Origin: Echinostoma caproni
Lineage: Eukaryota > Platyhelminthes > Trematoda > Plagiorchiida > Echinostomatidae
Assembly (NCBI GenBank): GCA_900618425.1
Contig: UZAN01039526.1
Coordinates: 1-64,000, forward strand
Direction: 5' to 3'
Length of the DNA stretch: 64,000 bases
The notes below the pieces were generated by a model. It was not told where the DNA came from and did no database searches. It saw only the letters and a list, made by a program, of their open reading frames with translations. The position numbers and the translations under genes are program-made. Below are positions 49,101 to 62,300 of this stretch, piece after piece (the first letter of the stretch is position 1; every line of letters starts with the position of its first letter).

Positions 49101-50041
49101 AAATTAAAGGTTTAATAATTGGGTGCTTCTGAAATCTAAGACGTACTTTCATCGGGAAAAACTTGTTTGCGTTAACCATCAACGGTCAAAATCGCAAAGG
49201 AAAGCAGGTGGTTTTCCGATTCTTGCCTCAAAAAATAAACATAGCAGCCTGAAATGTATCCAAAAAACCAATCGTCTTCGCAACACTCGTTTGATCTAAA
49301 CAATATAGAGTAAACAAGTTAAATATATTTTTTACGGTAACAAGCTTAGATTAGCCCATTCGGTTGAATCGTTCATTCAAATGGTTATTTCCTGATTACT
49401 TTCTCGACTCTTTTTTGTGTCTCACATGAAACGATTAGTTCCGATCAATCACCAAATTAAATGCTACTGTACTTGCTTTCAAACACAAGATTCCCATGTT
49501 TCAAATCGGTCCATTTGCATAAATTATGATCGATTCCTCCTCATTTTTCTCAAGATCTTTAAAGATACACTTTGGTTTCCATTTTGAATCCTATGTTCTT
49601 ATTCTGCATCATACATGGAAAGTTTACCATGAACAGTTGCACTAACTTAAATCGTTTATTATATCATTTCAATGCGTGTAGGAAGAACCCTGAAATAAAC
49701 TCATAAATGATGGTTTTACAGTGCTGATTCTTTACATATGCAACAACTGACCACTGTGGGTTATTCGGCTGGACAACGTCTATTTTTTGTTTGCGAAACA
49801 CTATCTAAGCGGTTCTGCATAGTGCGGCGGGTAGTAGAATTTTTAACGGTCGTTTAACGAACTCAGTTGCTGATTGGTTCTGATTTCACTTTGATCTGAT
49901 TGGATAATGCCGTTTAATGTTATACTAATGCACGAGGTATCTTTCGGGTCAATCTGAAGGTGACTGTAAGACACTCGGAGTTATTGCATACAAATGTTGA
50001 AAATCCTAAAACGTGGAATTCTGTAACGAATTTTCTTGCAT
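46113..50041. other. no confident gene; includes upstream region of the Shisa-like gene
   Basis: Apart from the open stretch at 46311-46716 (three overlapping frames, unresolved), I see no exon. No TATA box or other promoter element can be argued from the sequence. Confidence 0.4.
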
Positions 50042-50382
50042 ATGCATCATTTTGGAAATTTATTTCTTCTAAAGCAAAGCATCCTTTTGGTGTATTTTCA
50101 ATTATGTGAATGTTTACCAGTAAACAACACTTCACAGACTTCCATTAGAACCGCATCTCAACCATGGTTTCAAAATGTTAGTCCAATTGTTGGTCGTATT
50201 AAATGGTGTGTAAATGAGAAGCGTCAAGTATGGGAGCGTTCCGTGAATCTGGGGCCCGGGCAAGTGGAACTATCTTTGAAAAGGTCCGGAAAGTTTCGTT
50301 GCCCTGAAGAGAACCAAACCAGTGATATGACCTATTGCTGCGGTGAGCTCGGAGCGCAGTATTGCTGTAAACTTACGGACAC
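50042..50382 (+). CDS. Shisa-like membrane protein, exon 1 (signal peptide and ectodomain)
   Basis: ATG at 50042 follows an in-frame stop at 50024, so this is a natural first coding exon. Residues 1-25 form a signal peptide-like segment (FLLKQSILLVYFQL core). The ectodomain has N-glycosylation sequons at about N28, N29, N45 and N91, a cysteine at 56, then KFRCPEENQTSDMTYCCGEL and AQYCCK (C87, C99-C100, C108-C109), which fits the 'F.CP...yCCG...yCC' signature of Shisa family N-terminal domains. The exon ends CGGACAC|GTGAGT in phase 2 and joins exon 2 in frame. Shisa proteins are single-pass membrane proteins that in vertebrates modulate receptor maturation or AMPA receptors; the role here is unknown. 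VOPP1/WBP1-like proteins share CC motifs and are the main alternative. Confidence 0.7.
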
Positions 50383-52428
50383 GTGAGTTGCAATAACATT
50401 TCAATTCCATTTTGTCTCCCAACCGACCAACAGGAATTATTTCAGTAAAATAATCCAAAGTCCCTAAAACAATGAAACGTAGCATTCTGTAAAGTTTTTA
50501 CTTAGCACAATTAAGATTCGAACAATTGGTTTTTCTGTTACCGGCTGTTTCATAAGTATTTCTATGTAAAAAATAGATATGAGGCGAAATTCTGAATTTA
50601 GATTTGACCTGGGGTTTTGGTTAAGTGGTCTGAGAGCTCTATAACTTTAGAAATTCAAATATTCACAAAATGGGTACATCAGTCTGAAAACAGCATTTGT
50701 TTAGTGAATGCATACATTTATGTCCCTGTTACCTATGACTTGTCAACGTGGTGCTTTCGTTTGCAACCAAGAAAAGAGCAAAAGCAGATTCAACATACAC
50801 AAAATTAAAACACTAGATAGCTTCACAAGATGCTATTATTAAACGTGTTGTTGGGCGTAGTTTGCACAGCGGTGGTCGTATATTGATCAGTGACTGCAAG
50901 GGTTTTTAAGGCGAGATCTACAGTTGATATCAAGCATGATCTAACAGCCGAATAGAAAAAATGATCAAATCAGCCTGTGCATGGCTATTTCATGAGGGGC
51001 TTTGTGCATTCAACTTGAATTTCTCACCACAGTTTCAAACTACATACCAGCAAACCACCTTTTTATAAAAAGGTAACGCATATATCATTCTATTGGTATT
51101 AGGCCTTTTAGGATTATGAAGGAACCATTTTCCGATAAATGGAAAACAAGGAATCCGGGTACTAACGGTATGAGTAATCAGCGTCCCCAATCCATATAAA
51201 TGAAACATTTTTTAAATTTGTCTAAAGAGAAAGATACTTTCCGACATTTTTTATGAAAATACTTGTTCCTCTTTGGGTGAATAAGATTCAAATGTTGATG
51301 AACTTCCTTTTTATGTTTTTGCTTAACACGGACCGAATACATGCAACGATTTGATCAACCAGCTGCTACACTTTGGAGACATTTTTCAAGCACAACAATT
51401 TATCAGTGATTTTATTTTCCCTTAAAGCTGCATTCACAATAATTAATGCTTTCAAACATTGAATTGATTTTACCATTTTTCATTGATTAATTGATTTCTA
51501 CGTTACACCACAAGTGCAACGTGAATAGAACTTGTTACATATGGTATATACGCTGTATTTAGGCGCATTCCAGCCACTGAATATGTTTTTTAAGCTAAGA
51601 AATATGTACTTTTCTTGAGGTATTTTACCCTCAACACTCCCATTGAATGAGGGCAAATTTGGGAATAAACCGCAATGAGGTTCACCAAGTTTGTTTCGAA
51701 TACCTCAATGTTTAAAAGAGATCATCAAGTTGCAGAATATAAGGATAACGACTTAAGAATTATCCACCTAAATTAATTTTGTACACAGTAAATGCATTCA
51801 ATAGAAATAAAAATGTTTTGGTTGACAAAACAATGTCAAATAATAAAATATATATCCAATTTAGACGGAAAGGGTGTGGTTGAAATGTACCGACTTCAAG
51901 ATAAAAGATTTGACCTCTTGATACCTGTTGATTGTAATTACTCGTAAAACTTGTTCAGAAACTCACTAGATTGTGAGAATACCTCCAAAATTGTTTTCGC
52001 TTCCCGGAGGCAGGTTATTTATGCAAAATAAAGGGGATGCTTTTGAATGCTGTGGAAATGTTTGTTTTGTTTGAAACCATATTTGGTAATGAAAAGTCAT
52101 TCATCTAATATAAACGGAAAACAATGCAAGTAGAAGAAACAATTGCCCCATTGTTCGATTTCTATTGCCGACCGTTTTGGAGTGTAATTTCTAGCAACCA
52201 ACATTTCGTTGAGTACAAGTAAAATAAATTTATTTTCTGGAGGTAAAGTTGCATCAATTGACTGAATTCCAGTCAAAAGCAAAAGCGTTTTAAATTTTTG
52301 AGGTGCACTACACTAAATTGTTTTAAAAAGTTTTTCGTTTTTCGTGAGAGAAAAATGTATTTGAACTTTACTAAACTTGTACAGGTTCCCAATTGACATT
52401 ATCTTCTGGTACATCCTCAATATTTTAG
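50383..52428 (+). other. intron 1 of the Shisa-like gene
   Basis: GTGAGT...CAATATTTTAG, 2046 bp. Nothing recognisable inside. Confidence 0.6.
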
Positions 52429-52565
52429 GCCTGGTCTCAAATGGGGCGTGGCCGTTGGCGTCATCGTGACTTTTATTGTCTTTCTTACTGTGAGTTACAC
52501 CATTCAGTTTTTCCGCGTATGCGACCGATGCTACCATGAATGTCCCATTGTTGGCTTCAATCCAG
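52429..52565 (+). CDS. Shisa-like membrane protein, exon 2 (transmembrane segment)
   Basis: This exon encodes residues 115-159: PGLKW then the hydrophobic GVAVGVIVTFIVFLTVSYTI (about residues 120-142), then RVCDRCYHECP, a cytoplasmic cysteine cluster directly after the membrane, as in many Shisa proteins. Incoming phase is 2. The downstream boundary is best read as CCAG|GCAAGT, a GC donor with otherwise perfect consensus; this gives phase 1, the phase required by exons 3 and 4. A GT three bases further (GGCAA|GTAT) would give phase 2 and fits neither. Confidence 0.65.
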
Positions 52566-54538
52566 GCAAGTATTGTTCTTTAGCCCTTGTTAAATTCTCT
52601 TTGCCGATTCACCTGAGCCTCAAATCCCCTGCGCTATGCTTTAAGCTGTTCTGAAGGTTAAACGTTCTAGGAAGATATCGAACACCACTAAACAGCCATC
52701 GTATTTGGATGTAACTTTTGTCTGAAGAAACCTTACTAGGAAAATAACACGACGAATTCGTTCAAATCAGAATAGGTATAAATAATAGACAAACATCCTT
52801 GGAAAAACCAGAGTGTGCAAGAGAGAAACCGCCCAAATTGGTGGCTAAACATTGCGTTTGGGATCGAATTAACAGCAAAAATTGTTATTTCCAATTCACA
52901 CAATTATGATCTATCATTTATCATGAGTTTGTATCCGTTTCGTTTACAGAAAACCAAGAATTTCAACTGGATACAAGTATGTCCTCCTCATTTCAATTCC
53001 GCTTCATTTGAGTTGCGTTCATGATTTGATGAAAAGAGAGTGAAATAAAGTAGTCATCGCTTACAGTCTTCGAAAAGTTCAAATATACTCCCGTACATCC
53101 CTAAGAAATTCTCGCCAAGTTCAATCAAAATGGTTGAAACATAAACAAGTTACTTTTTGATACTTCGCACTAGGAATGTGTATGTATGAATGATTAGCTT
53201 TCACTCAAGGACAGTGAGTGCTTTCAGGAGAGAGGCATGAAGCTACACAAGGACTATTTTATACATCAGTTTTCCAGATGACTGGATTGAGCAAAAGAGT
53301 CTGAGAGTAGTTATTTGACTGTGAAATCAACCTTGGCGAATCAGTCAAGAGCAAAAATGTCCTTGCATATACATGAGAACAGTTACGACTAACTTTGTGC
53401 CTATTTAACACATCAGAACCAAATAACGTTAGTAGTGTATCGAAGAATCAATACGCCATGTTTTGTTTTATTTTGAGTGTTATAGTGTCAATAATACGGC
53501 GATATCGGTAGAAAATTATGTTCGACTACGACAACCCGAAAATACTCCAACTCGGATTTCGATATGCACTGAAAACCCGTAAGCTAAAGCCTTGGCCATT
53601 AACATCCACTCTGCACGTGTCAACAGAAACGACGGAATCGATATCCCGAGCATTTAGACTACCCTAACATCCCCAATGCGTAATCACGATAAAGGTCACG
53701 GTGCCCCTTGACCCCATCTGATAATGGGAGTCTTTATGACAGACAACAAATCAATCGGTCCATCAAGAGCACACAGACACACGCACATTCACAAGGTGAA
53801 ATCTCCGTTGACTCGTGCTTCTTTCCTCTGAGTCATTTGGTTGTAAAACATGCCATCCAAATCCACATCCACAGTAACCGAAATGTTAGCCAAAATAATT
53901 CTCTACCAGAATCGCATTGTTAATAACATTATAACATTCACAATAACTTTTTACTTTATTTAAATGCAGTTAAATCTATTTTCACTTAACCCTCGGAATT
54001 TATTTCGTCAGCCAAGTAACTGGAAAGATTTGATTCATTGGACCGAATTCAGTTTGACAAGTGACCACAAGCTTCGGTTGTGTAAAGTTTTAAACTCTAT
54101 GCATATATTAAAACGGGTTTATAGGATGCGTTCATAATGGCATCCATCAAAAAGACCGCCATGTTTCAATGCACATGCATATGTATTTTAGAAGAAAGAA
54201 AAAATGGAGTGTAACATCATCTAACTATTAGTTGCCCAGACTACCAGTTCCTTATGTAAAATGTTGTATTCTCCGAAGAAAGGTGAATTATGGTCATACG
54301 TTTCCACCTCAACTTATTACATAGTGTAAGATGGAGCACTAATAATTCCATGTTACTGCACGAAGTATACTTCGTGGAAGCCCATGAAGCTTGATTTAAA
54401 CGGTTTCCAATATTGCAGTCGGTATCGTTGATTACGTCAACCAATTTATCTCCGACATGAATCTGTTAAACATGCAGATGTGAACGGTGATAACGAGCCT
54501 GTTATGTTTAAATACATTTGCGCGCACTTCTCTTACAG
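52566..54538 (+). other. intron 2 of the Shisa-like gene, GC-AG type
   Basis: GCAAGT...CTTCTCTTACAG, 1973 bp. No embedded element recognised. Confidence 0.5.
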
Positions 54539-54811
54539 GATGGTACACTGTGTCACACGAGGGAAATCGATACGGTGTTACATTTCACAGCCGCGTTTTT
54601 GCCAAAGAATTCATGGAATGTCTAGAAGCAAAGTACGGTCGGTGGAATACGGCAAATATCTTAAAAATTCAACGAGACGGTCAAGATTTTGTGATTTTAA
54701 ACATATTCTTCCACGATGTTTTCACGCCGTGGTTTTACACTCAGGGACCGATAAAGAATGACGAGGAATGGATCCGATCTGATTTTCGAACAATGTGCCA
54801 GGCGATTCAGG
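54539..54811 (+). CDS. Shisa-like membrane protein, exon 3 (cytoplasmic, symmetric)
   Basis: Acceptor CACTTCTCTTACAG, donor TCAGG|GTGAGC, both phase 1. It encodes 91 residues beginning GWYTVSHEGNRYGVTF and including FAKEFMECLEAKYGRW, DFVILNIFFHDVFTPW and EEWIRSDFRTMCQAIQ. The composition suggests a small folded domain (alternating aromatic and charged residues), unlike the disordered tails of vertebrate Shisa proteins. I do not recognise it. The exon could be skipped without changing frame because exon 2 joins exon 4 in the same phase. It might instead belong to a separate nested gene, but splice phases on both sides agree. Confidence 0.6.
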
Positions 54812-57008
54812 GTGAGCCCCGGCTTAACAGCTTCACACTTGTTGCCAAATTCTTGACTGGTATCGATTGCAGTTTAATCGTTCCTACGTCATACAGTCGA
54901 TTGATCCCTTATTGACTAAATTTTTTTTGTCGACAGAAATATTGATTGAGAACTGGGAAAATTCAAATACGGTAGATATTTATTGACGCTTTATTTCCTC
55001 GCGGAGATAAATTTCCCATATAATAAAGTAGTTCCACAACCACGTATCCGAGGAAAATGAATAAAGTGTTAAACTTAGTAAAGCCTGAGATAATCTTTAA
55101 ATATCACCACAAGAAAATAGGAATCAGTGCAAAATATTGTTATCTTGTAGGTATTTATGAAACTGGTTTTATTGGTTCATTATATGAATCAAAGCAAATG
55201 CGTTGTACCCTTTTTCAAAGTCTCCAGTCGCGCGAAGATTAGATTCAGATTTTTTGGACTCGAGACGTGCGCAAATCAAACAAGAAAAAAATTGAAGTTT
55301 AATGCTTGTTATAGAATAAATTAACCTCGAACATCTGTTTGTTTTTTAATTCTCTTTAATTAGACAGCCAGGTTCTTTTTCTCTCATCAAGGTGAAATGT
55401 TGGTGCGTTTCAGTGCAGACCATTTAAACTCTAACCTTGAAAACAAACCACTGTGTCATCAATACATCCGCCTAGAACAAATGCCATTGCCATCTCCAAT
55501 TTAACAGCTGCACCATTTTGTTTTTCCTCAGCTTATAAATGTAAGCCTGGCACCAATATAATATTTCGATATGGGTTAGAGTGTTTGTGAAAGCGACGAG
55601 GTAAATCCTATCTTATTTACGCGTTTTCTGTAAACATACATGGTAAATATCTGATCATGGTGGATTATACCAGGCTAAGATTACAACAAATACCATGATC
55701 GTACCCTTACCGACATCTATCCGTTTTGAGAACCATTTTAAACGATTTTTATATCTTACTGTCGTTTTTTCAGTTGGCTATAGTTCAGTAATGTTCAGTA
55801 TAGAAATACCATTCGGCTTATTTACGTAATAGTTTGGCAATCAAAACCATCAAGCCTGTGGTTGACACTACCGATTAGACCCAACCAGGTCGAAACGGTT
55901 GCCCAGTGCTTTGCAGAATTTTAGCTTCCGCCTCAGTTACACAACGAATTCATCAGATTTAATCAGAACACATCAGTTTTAAAGCTGTCCGATCCACAAT
56001 GAGGACCTGGAACAAAGGTCGCTGTCAAAACTACTTGCGGCTGATGGCTCATAACATCATAACTTCAAGAAAATCCATCACAACCATGAGTATATGTCAT
56101 TTATCATTTCAACTGTTGTGACATGAGCATTGTCATTGTCTCCTTTACGAACAATCGAAAACGTAACAATTTCATCAAGCGGATTTCAGCTGGTGCTTGC
56201 AAAACAAGCCATATGGTTTTACGTGAATGAAAAAATAACGTATTTTGCATTTGTCTGTTCTTCGGTACCAATTACCAATTGGAAGAACAAATATTTGTGC
56301 AAAAGTTATTACAGATCACAATCTGCGTTGGTTAACCCACATCCACGACAGCATTGATAAACGGCGGCAACTATTATTCTAAATTTGAAATCCCAGGCAG
56401 TTTTGCGCACCCCAGTCAATTACTTCTACCTTTATTTATCAGTGTATATTCCCTACCTTACTTTAGTATTCCAAAATTATGCTCTCTGGCTTTCAAAGTT
56501 TCACCGAGCGGTCATGATTTGATTAGTCACTTTCCTTTGATTTTTATGAATGAGTTAGCTATGAAACTTTTGGAATGTTAAACGAATTTCTGTGTAAAAT
56601 GTGCATAAAGGATTTTCACGGATCTTGGTCACCCATTGCACGCAGAACTGACACGTTGTTGTTCCCATCCCTTCACACGTCATCAGTTCTGCCAAATTTC
56701 ATTCCGTATAAACGCTTACCGAAATTCACCCCGTCTTGAACGTATACTCATAAACTAAGAGAGGGTAACAAGTAAACTTTGTTTTAACCTTCGACCGTCC
56801 CCATGTCTGTAAAAATTCTCCCCCCCCTCCGTAAATGTGCTCTTTGTGACAGTTGGAGTGTGTAGCTTTTTAACTGAAGTGTGAGCTTTAGTGCTTGTAA
56901 AAGTTATACACAATGCAACACCATATTTATCCTATATTTATCAAAGCGTATTGGTGCTTTAGCCCACATTTATTAACAATTCTTTTCCAAATAATTATTC
57001 TATTTTAG
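54812..57008 (+). other. intron 3 of the Shisa-like gene
   Basis: GTGAGC...TCTATTTTAG, 2197 bp. It contains a SINE tail near 55.87 kb and open but unsupported frames at 56130-56581. A C-run lies near 56820. Confidence 0.55.
55868..55945 (+). repeat. SINE tail fragment (same family as copies A and D)
   Basis: CACTACCGATTAGACCCAAC, CAGGTCGAAAC and CCAGTGCTTTG match the tail of copy D and of the fragment at 428-530. It lies inside intron 3 of the Shisa-like gene. Confidence 0.65.
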
Positions 57009-57442
57009 GCAAACTCACTGTCCGAGTTTGCAGTTGTTTCAAACGAAATCAGCCAGCCAGCTCAGGAAATGGGGATTGTGTTCAAGGCACTGAAAAAGAT
57101 TCGACTCAGTTGAACCCCACAAAAGAATGCGAAAATCTTCCACTGACAACATTCCAAGAACGCAGCTGTGCGAAAGGAGCACATAAATGGGTTCCCTGGA
57201 CAAAGGCCACCTACACCCCACCTGTTACAAATGTCGATGATGCATCGATCTCCAGACCACAAAAACGATGCTCCACACGCACAAAGAATAATCGTAAATC
57301 AGAAAAATATGATTCACAAGCTCCGATAAATGTGCTAATATTCGAGGACTTGATAGAGTGTAACGGACTCGAGAAGGGCGTTCAAACAAGACAGAAACAC
57401 GTTCGAACTAAACGAGACAAACTGTTCATTCCCGAAGGCTGA
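57009..57442 (+). CDS. Shisa-like membrane protein, exon 4 (cytoplasmic tail, stop)
   Basis: Incoming phase 1. It encodes KLTVRVCSCFKRNQPASSGN, then a polar region with CENLPLTTFQ, KWVPWTKATYTPPV, basic clusters (RTKNNRK, RTKRDK) and the C-terminus KLFIPEG, stop at 57442. 143 residues, mostly Ser/Thr/Lys/Asn and probably disordered, with a second juxtaposed CSC motif. The complete four-exon product is 394 aa. The total coding length, 1185 nt, is a multiple of three without adjustment. The minus frames overlapping this exon are shadows. Confidence 0.65.
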
Positions 57443-57748
57443 ATGATTGCAGTTGAAACAATCTGTGTCGCACCTGAGTTCTCACATCATCAAACTATCA
57501 AAACATTGTAGACAAACAATATAATGCATACTGTATACAAAATATTTTTTAAGGTTTACACATCTTTCATGTATATTGTTTAGACGAACAAGAAATTACA
57601 AGCCACATGTTTGTTTTTTTACGATTTTACTTTCCAGTTTTGCAAGATGGCAAATGATTTATGTACATTTTAATTATGGATTCTGCGAATCAAAGAGTAA
57701 ACACTTGGCATTCGGATGAAACCTCTTCTTCAGACGATTTCTGAGCTT

Positions 57749-57754
57749 AATAAA
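57749..57754 (+). terminator. candidate poly(A) signal of the Shisa-like gene
   Basis: AATAAA about 310 nt after the stop codon. Such hexamers are common in A+T-rich DNA, so this is only a candidate. Confidence 0.3.
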
Positions 57755-59189
57755 TGACAAACCTGGAAAAGAACTGGCGGGAAATCAGAGTCAGCGACTG
57801 TGCATTTCACGCAAATCCAGTTTCTATACTCGACAGATCTAAGGTGCTATAAGGCATTATTGTTTAGTTTAACATACACATCTAAATTCACCAATGAATT
57901 TCAAACCTTTAACAAACACATATTCACTGGAATCTTACTGTCTAGCAAATTTTCGCGTAATCGATGGACTAGCAGTCAGTTGATGGCCAGACAGACAGAT
58001 TATTTCTGTTAATTTTTAATTGAGAATTAAACAAACCGTACTGTATTACAAAGTGGAGCAAACCATAGAAGTTAAAAAACTAAGAAACGCGAATTCAATT
58101 ATGAAACAAAGCGGGTACTGTAATTTATTACGCACTAACAAATGTTTGTTCGGTCACTAGACACGGGAAAAGTAGAAAGACAATATAATCAGGGAAATCG
58201 GAACTATTCCATTCCGGTCACAATGGAGATGATGGTTTGTTTTTCACCTGGAACATTTTCAAATAGCTTGGTGTCTAACACCAACCACTAACTGTTTTCA
58301 AACGGGCATGCTGGAATCCATTACCAGATGTGTCGTGACTCCAACATGTGTCGTCGTATTACAGTCGTATATAAATATAAACGTGCCAGAAAAGTTCAGC
58401 AGATCCTAAAACTGTCAACAGCGATAAACGACTAAATAATTCCTCTCAACATTGGCTGACTGAATAAATGAGGAAGCGAATAAATTATTTTTCTGTTTCG
58501 TAGACATCTCTGTGAGATAAACATTTGCATGCTGATTTCGGCATTTCGGCTCATCCGTAATTAGCTAAACATAAAATCGCACGAAGCATTATTAAGGGAA
58601 CAGAAATCGATAAAGACAGTTTTTTCGAAGACTACAACTGTATTTTGATGGATCCAATTTTGATCAAAGTGAAGATGTTTCACCGTCTTGATGTGCAATA
58701 GCTGGGCTATTTTTCGTTAGATATGTTCAGTTCAACTTCCTATTTAAAATGCAAAACAGAGAGAGATAAAAAGGGTTTGTGTTTGGTTCTGTTTTAAATT
58801 CTTTGCCATCGTTAACTTTGATAGATTTTGTTACGCGGCCTGTCCGTCCTGAATTGCCCTCTCCCCGAAACTGAAATCTGCTAATGAACCATGCCCGTGG
58901 GAGTTGAGTAGTTTATTTCTGTCCGGCGTAACTATTTCATGTGACAGAATCAGACAATTTAGGGCCGTTTGGACAGGGAACAAGTGACAAGATGTTAATC
59001 CAAGCGGAAATGCAACAACAAAATCAACAAACCGACTCACCGTGGTTTTTCAATTACGGAATTCATTGGAGCAAGAAGTAAATTCAATCATGACCGAATT
59101 TAACATCTTGTGTTATTACCATCAGCGGGAACGTACATTAGGAGTTAAACAATACTGTGCTATTTTCTGAGATGGAAGCACAGCAATAA
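57755..59189. other. no confident gene
   Basis: On the minus strand AAAACCACG|GTGAGT near 59040 is a strong donor, preceded by a short frame MNSVIEKP that could be a start exon; too short to call. Confidence 0.4.
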
Positions 59190-59350
59190 AGGCTAACGAT
59201 ATCAAAAGAAAAGACAGTGTTGCAATACTGCACGACCTATGTCCAGGACGATTTCGCCGCATCTCAACATACTGCATGCTGCAGAAAATACAATGTTTAC
59301 AATTAGCTTTAGCATTGCAAAAATGTAAAGCAAAATACATTGAAATAAAC
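59190..59350 (+). repeat. dispersed unclassified repeat, copy 2
   Basis: Direct-orientation match to 13205-13365 (shared CCAGGACGAT and GCAGAAAAT.CAA.GTTT). The minus frame crossing it, rich in Cys and Phe, is considered an artefact of the repeat. Confidence 0.65.
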
Positions 59351-62300
59351 GAAAATATAATGGTGTAGAAACAGACTAATATAAGGGTATTTTTGTTGAC
59401 ACGATAAGTTTTGGTTAATCTGGAGCTGTATTGACTAAGTTCGTGGTTACAATGGGAGCGTGCCAAGTTTGTTTCTGTTTAACTAACGATCAACCGAGAA
59501 GGAACGTTTCGTTACTTTCATTTCACTGAACACGGTGAACTCTATGAAGTACAAAATAAGCACGTTCATCCGGTTAGACAAATTTGTGCGACTAACTGTT
59601 GGAATTAGACCAGAGAGAGGATGCGAAATCTATTATTGAGCCTAAGATACTTCTAGGAAGTCCAGCGAATGAGAAGCATTGAGAAAACTATTTTTAAACG
59701 TTTCTTTATCCCCAGCAAAAGTCTCGTTGCTTGAAATACAGGGATCTGAATTGAACAGAAATGTTAATCACCGATTTCGTATCCGAATACAATCCGAAAT
59801 AGACTTTGAACCAGTAAATTTTCCATCCGAAAAACATTGTTTCAGCACTCATACAGATGCTGTAAACAAGGAAGTGCTTGTTTTTCAAAAATACAATTAA
59901 TTTGGTTTTCTTTAAAATACTTGCTTTGCACTCTGTTCTCCTTTCCAATTGCCACTGTCATAATATGATAATGTTATAGCAATAATACTTGCTGGCGGTT
60001 TACAGAATAAGCGAATAAGGCAAATCTTTGACACCCCAGGTATAAACATGATTGTCCCCCATCTATTAGCGCTTATTCCGCCATGCGTTTTATCCGTTGA
60101 ACCCATTCACAGTGCTTCCATCTGTTCCCGTCTTGCAAGCACGATTTGTAATCCAAAATAATTTTAAATTATTATCGGTTTATGGGATCTTTTCTGCGTT
60201 TGCAATTAGCATATAAATTGACCACGTTTATCCGCGCTCCGATCTCACAACAGAGTTGTCTCTTTGAAATAAAATTCACTGTTAGAACAGATAAGAAATC
60301 ACTATATTTCCAATCTGTATACGTTTATTTGTTACAAACTTGAAATATTTTCAAAATTTCCGACACACTGACACGTGGGTGATGCTCATAACCGAACTGC
60401 TATCAGACTGGCTTTCAAGACGTACAAATTAGTGATAAAAGTATTGGTTTCCTTTATTTAGCAAACTCGTTTGTGAAAATTCTCATTGGTAGTTCGGGTG
60501 GTTAGTAACTTTGGAAAGTCCGATACACTCAACTTCGAAACGGGAGTTATCAGTTTAAACAAAATGATCTAATTTGTAGACAAAACGTTTTGCACGTTTT
60601 ACGATTTCTGCTCGGTTAACTTTCCGCGTGGCTTTGATGCAGTCACACTCGATTAGCTGTGCCAGATCCACAGCAAAGATTTTTCTGCCCGGGATGTGAC
60701 AGCCTCATTTCTGGATGGAGCTAGATTTCGAAAGTCTCCATACACCGCATGTGCAGTTTATCAGTTTCATTCATCTTGTTATTTTGATTGGAGCACACGA
60801 TAAGCAAGAAATTACCTGCAAAAGAAGCATGTGCCCCAAATTATTGCTTTGGTCTGTTGTCTTGCGGGAATCACGGAACATTTTCGCAACCGTGAAATAA
60901 TAAGGAGCAAATCTTTTTCATAACAATGCTTTAATGGATCTTTTTACATAAAAATAAGTTATTTTCGATTATTTGTTACACAAAACATGCATCTCACGTG
61001 ACCAGGATCAATAAATAAAATGTTTATACATAAATTCATCCTCAAAGGAAAATAATATGAGTAATTGTTTGATCTAATACATACATAAATTGAAGTAACT
61101 ATATTTCGAACACTTATGCGGGAAACAATCTCATGTATATCACTTTTAACTCAAATGAAAAACCGTCTGACCATCTGGTCGCTGACTCAATGGGCAGTAC
61201 GTTTCTGTACTGCGTGGAAACAAAAACTCATAGTTATGGAAGCAACTAATCGATTGATCAGTTATTACTCTTTCTAGTCTTGAAATGTCTGTTATTATTT
61301 GTGGTTAGAAACACTTATCCGAAATAGACAACAAAAAACACTGTTTGACCTGGAAATGATGGTTGTTTAAAAACGTAATTGCAGTTATTTCCATAAGTAA
61401 TGAGGCAAAGCTTATAGAAAGTATATCTGGGATTAAGCTCAAGAGTGGGATAGTCTGAGTCTTGAGGAGTAATAGAAAGACAGATAATAAAAATTAGAAT
61501 TTAAAACACATTTTTGATTCTAATTTGATGTATATTGTTATTTTAAAAAGCCCATTATTGCATGTAATCCTTTACGTGAGATAGATTGTGTTTTGAAACT
61601 CGGATAGCATGTAATTACCAGTGGTTCCAAATTTTCTTTGTCTAGACATAGTGAAATCAATATCTTCAGATAAACTCTCCACACTTTTTTGAACCCCGGG
61701 ATTCACATTCAAATACTTGTGCAAATTTGTAAACGGTTGAGAAGGCATCGCCTTAAATATCTGAAAAGTGCTCTAATTTCTTCAATCATAACGAAGAATG
61801 ATGAATTCTAGCATGGTTCATTACAATGGAAGTGGTCCGGTATATTTCATACTAGCTTGTAATCAACAAAACATTTTGCAGTTCGTCAATGTATCTTTTT
61901 GCCTTATTGCTGTTTCTGATGCGTTATGCTTACATGATGTTCTGCGAAATTGCATTTAATGTAAGATAGAACAAAGCCATGAAATACTTGATTGTTTATG
62001 ATCCATTTAACATGGACAGACTCATCTTTAGGCGTCAGAAACACTTGTGCAACAACCGATAAACAGTATTGGTCTTACTTTATTTTCTCATGCCGGGGTA
62101 ATCGGAACGCCCCATTGAAAAACTGTTCTACAATCATAAACACTTATTAAGTGGTCCATGTCGCTGTAATTAGATGAAATGTGCGTTTGGAACTATACAT
62201 GAAGTGGCTGTTTTTAACCCGAAAGTCGATCACACATGTGATGGGCAGTCTGTTAGGGATGAAGCACACTGTTTGTCAATAACATTTATATCAGAGTAGA

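Noticed and set aside
57039..57262. Two minus frames over Shisa-like exon 4
   Set aside because: Shadows of the plus-strand exon; no splice signals of their own.
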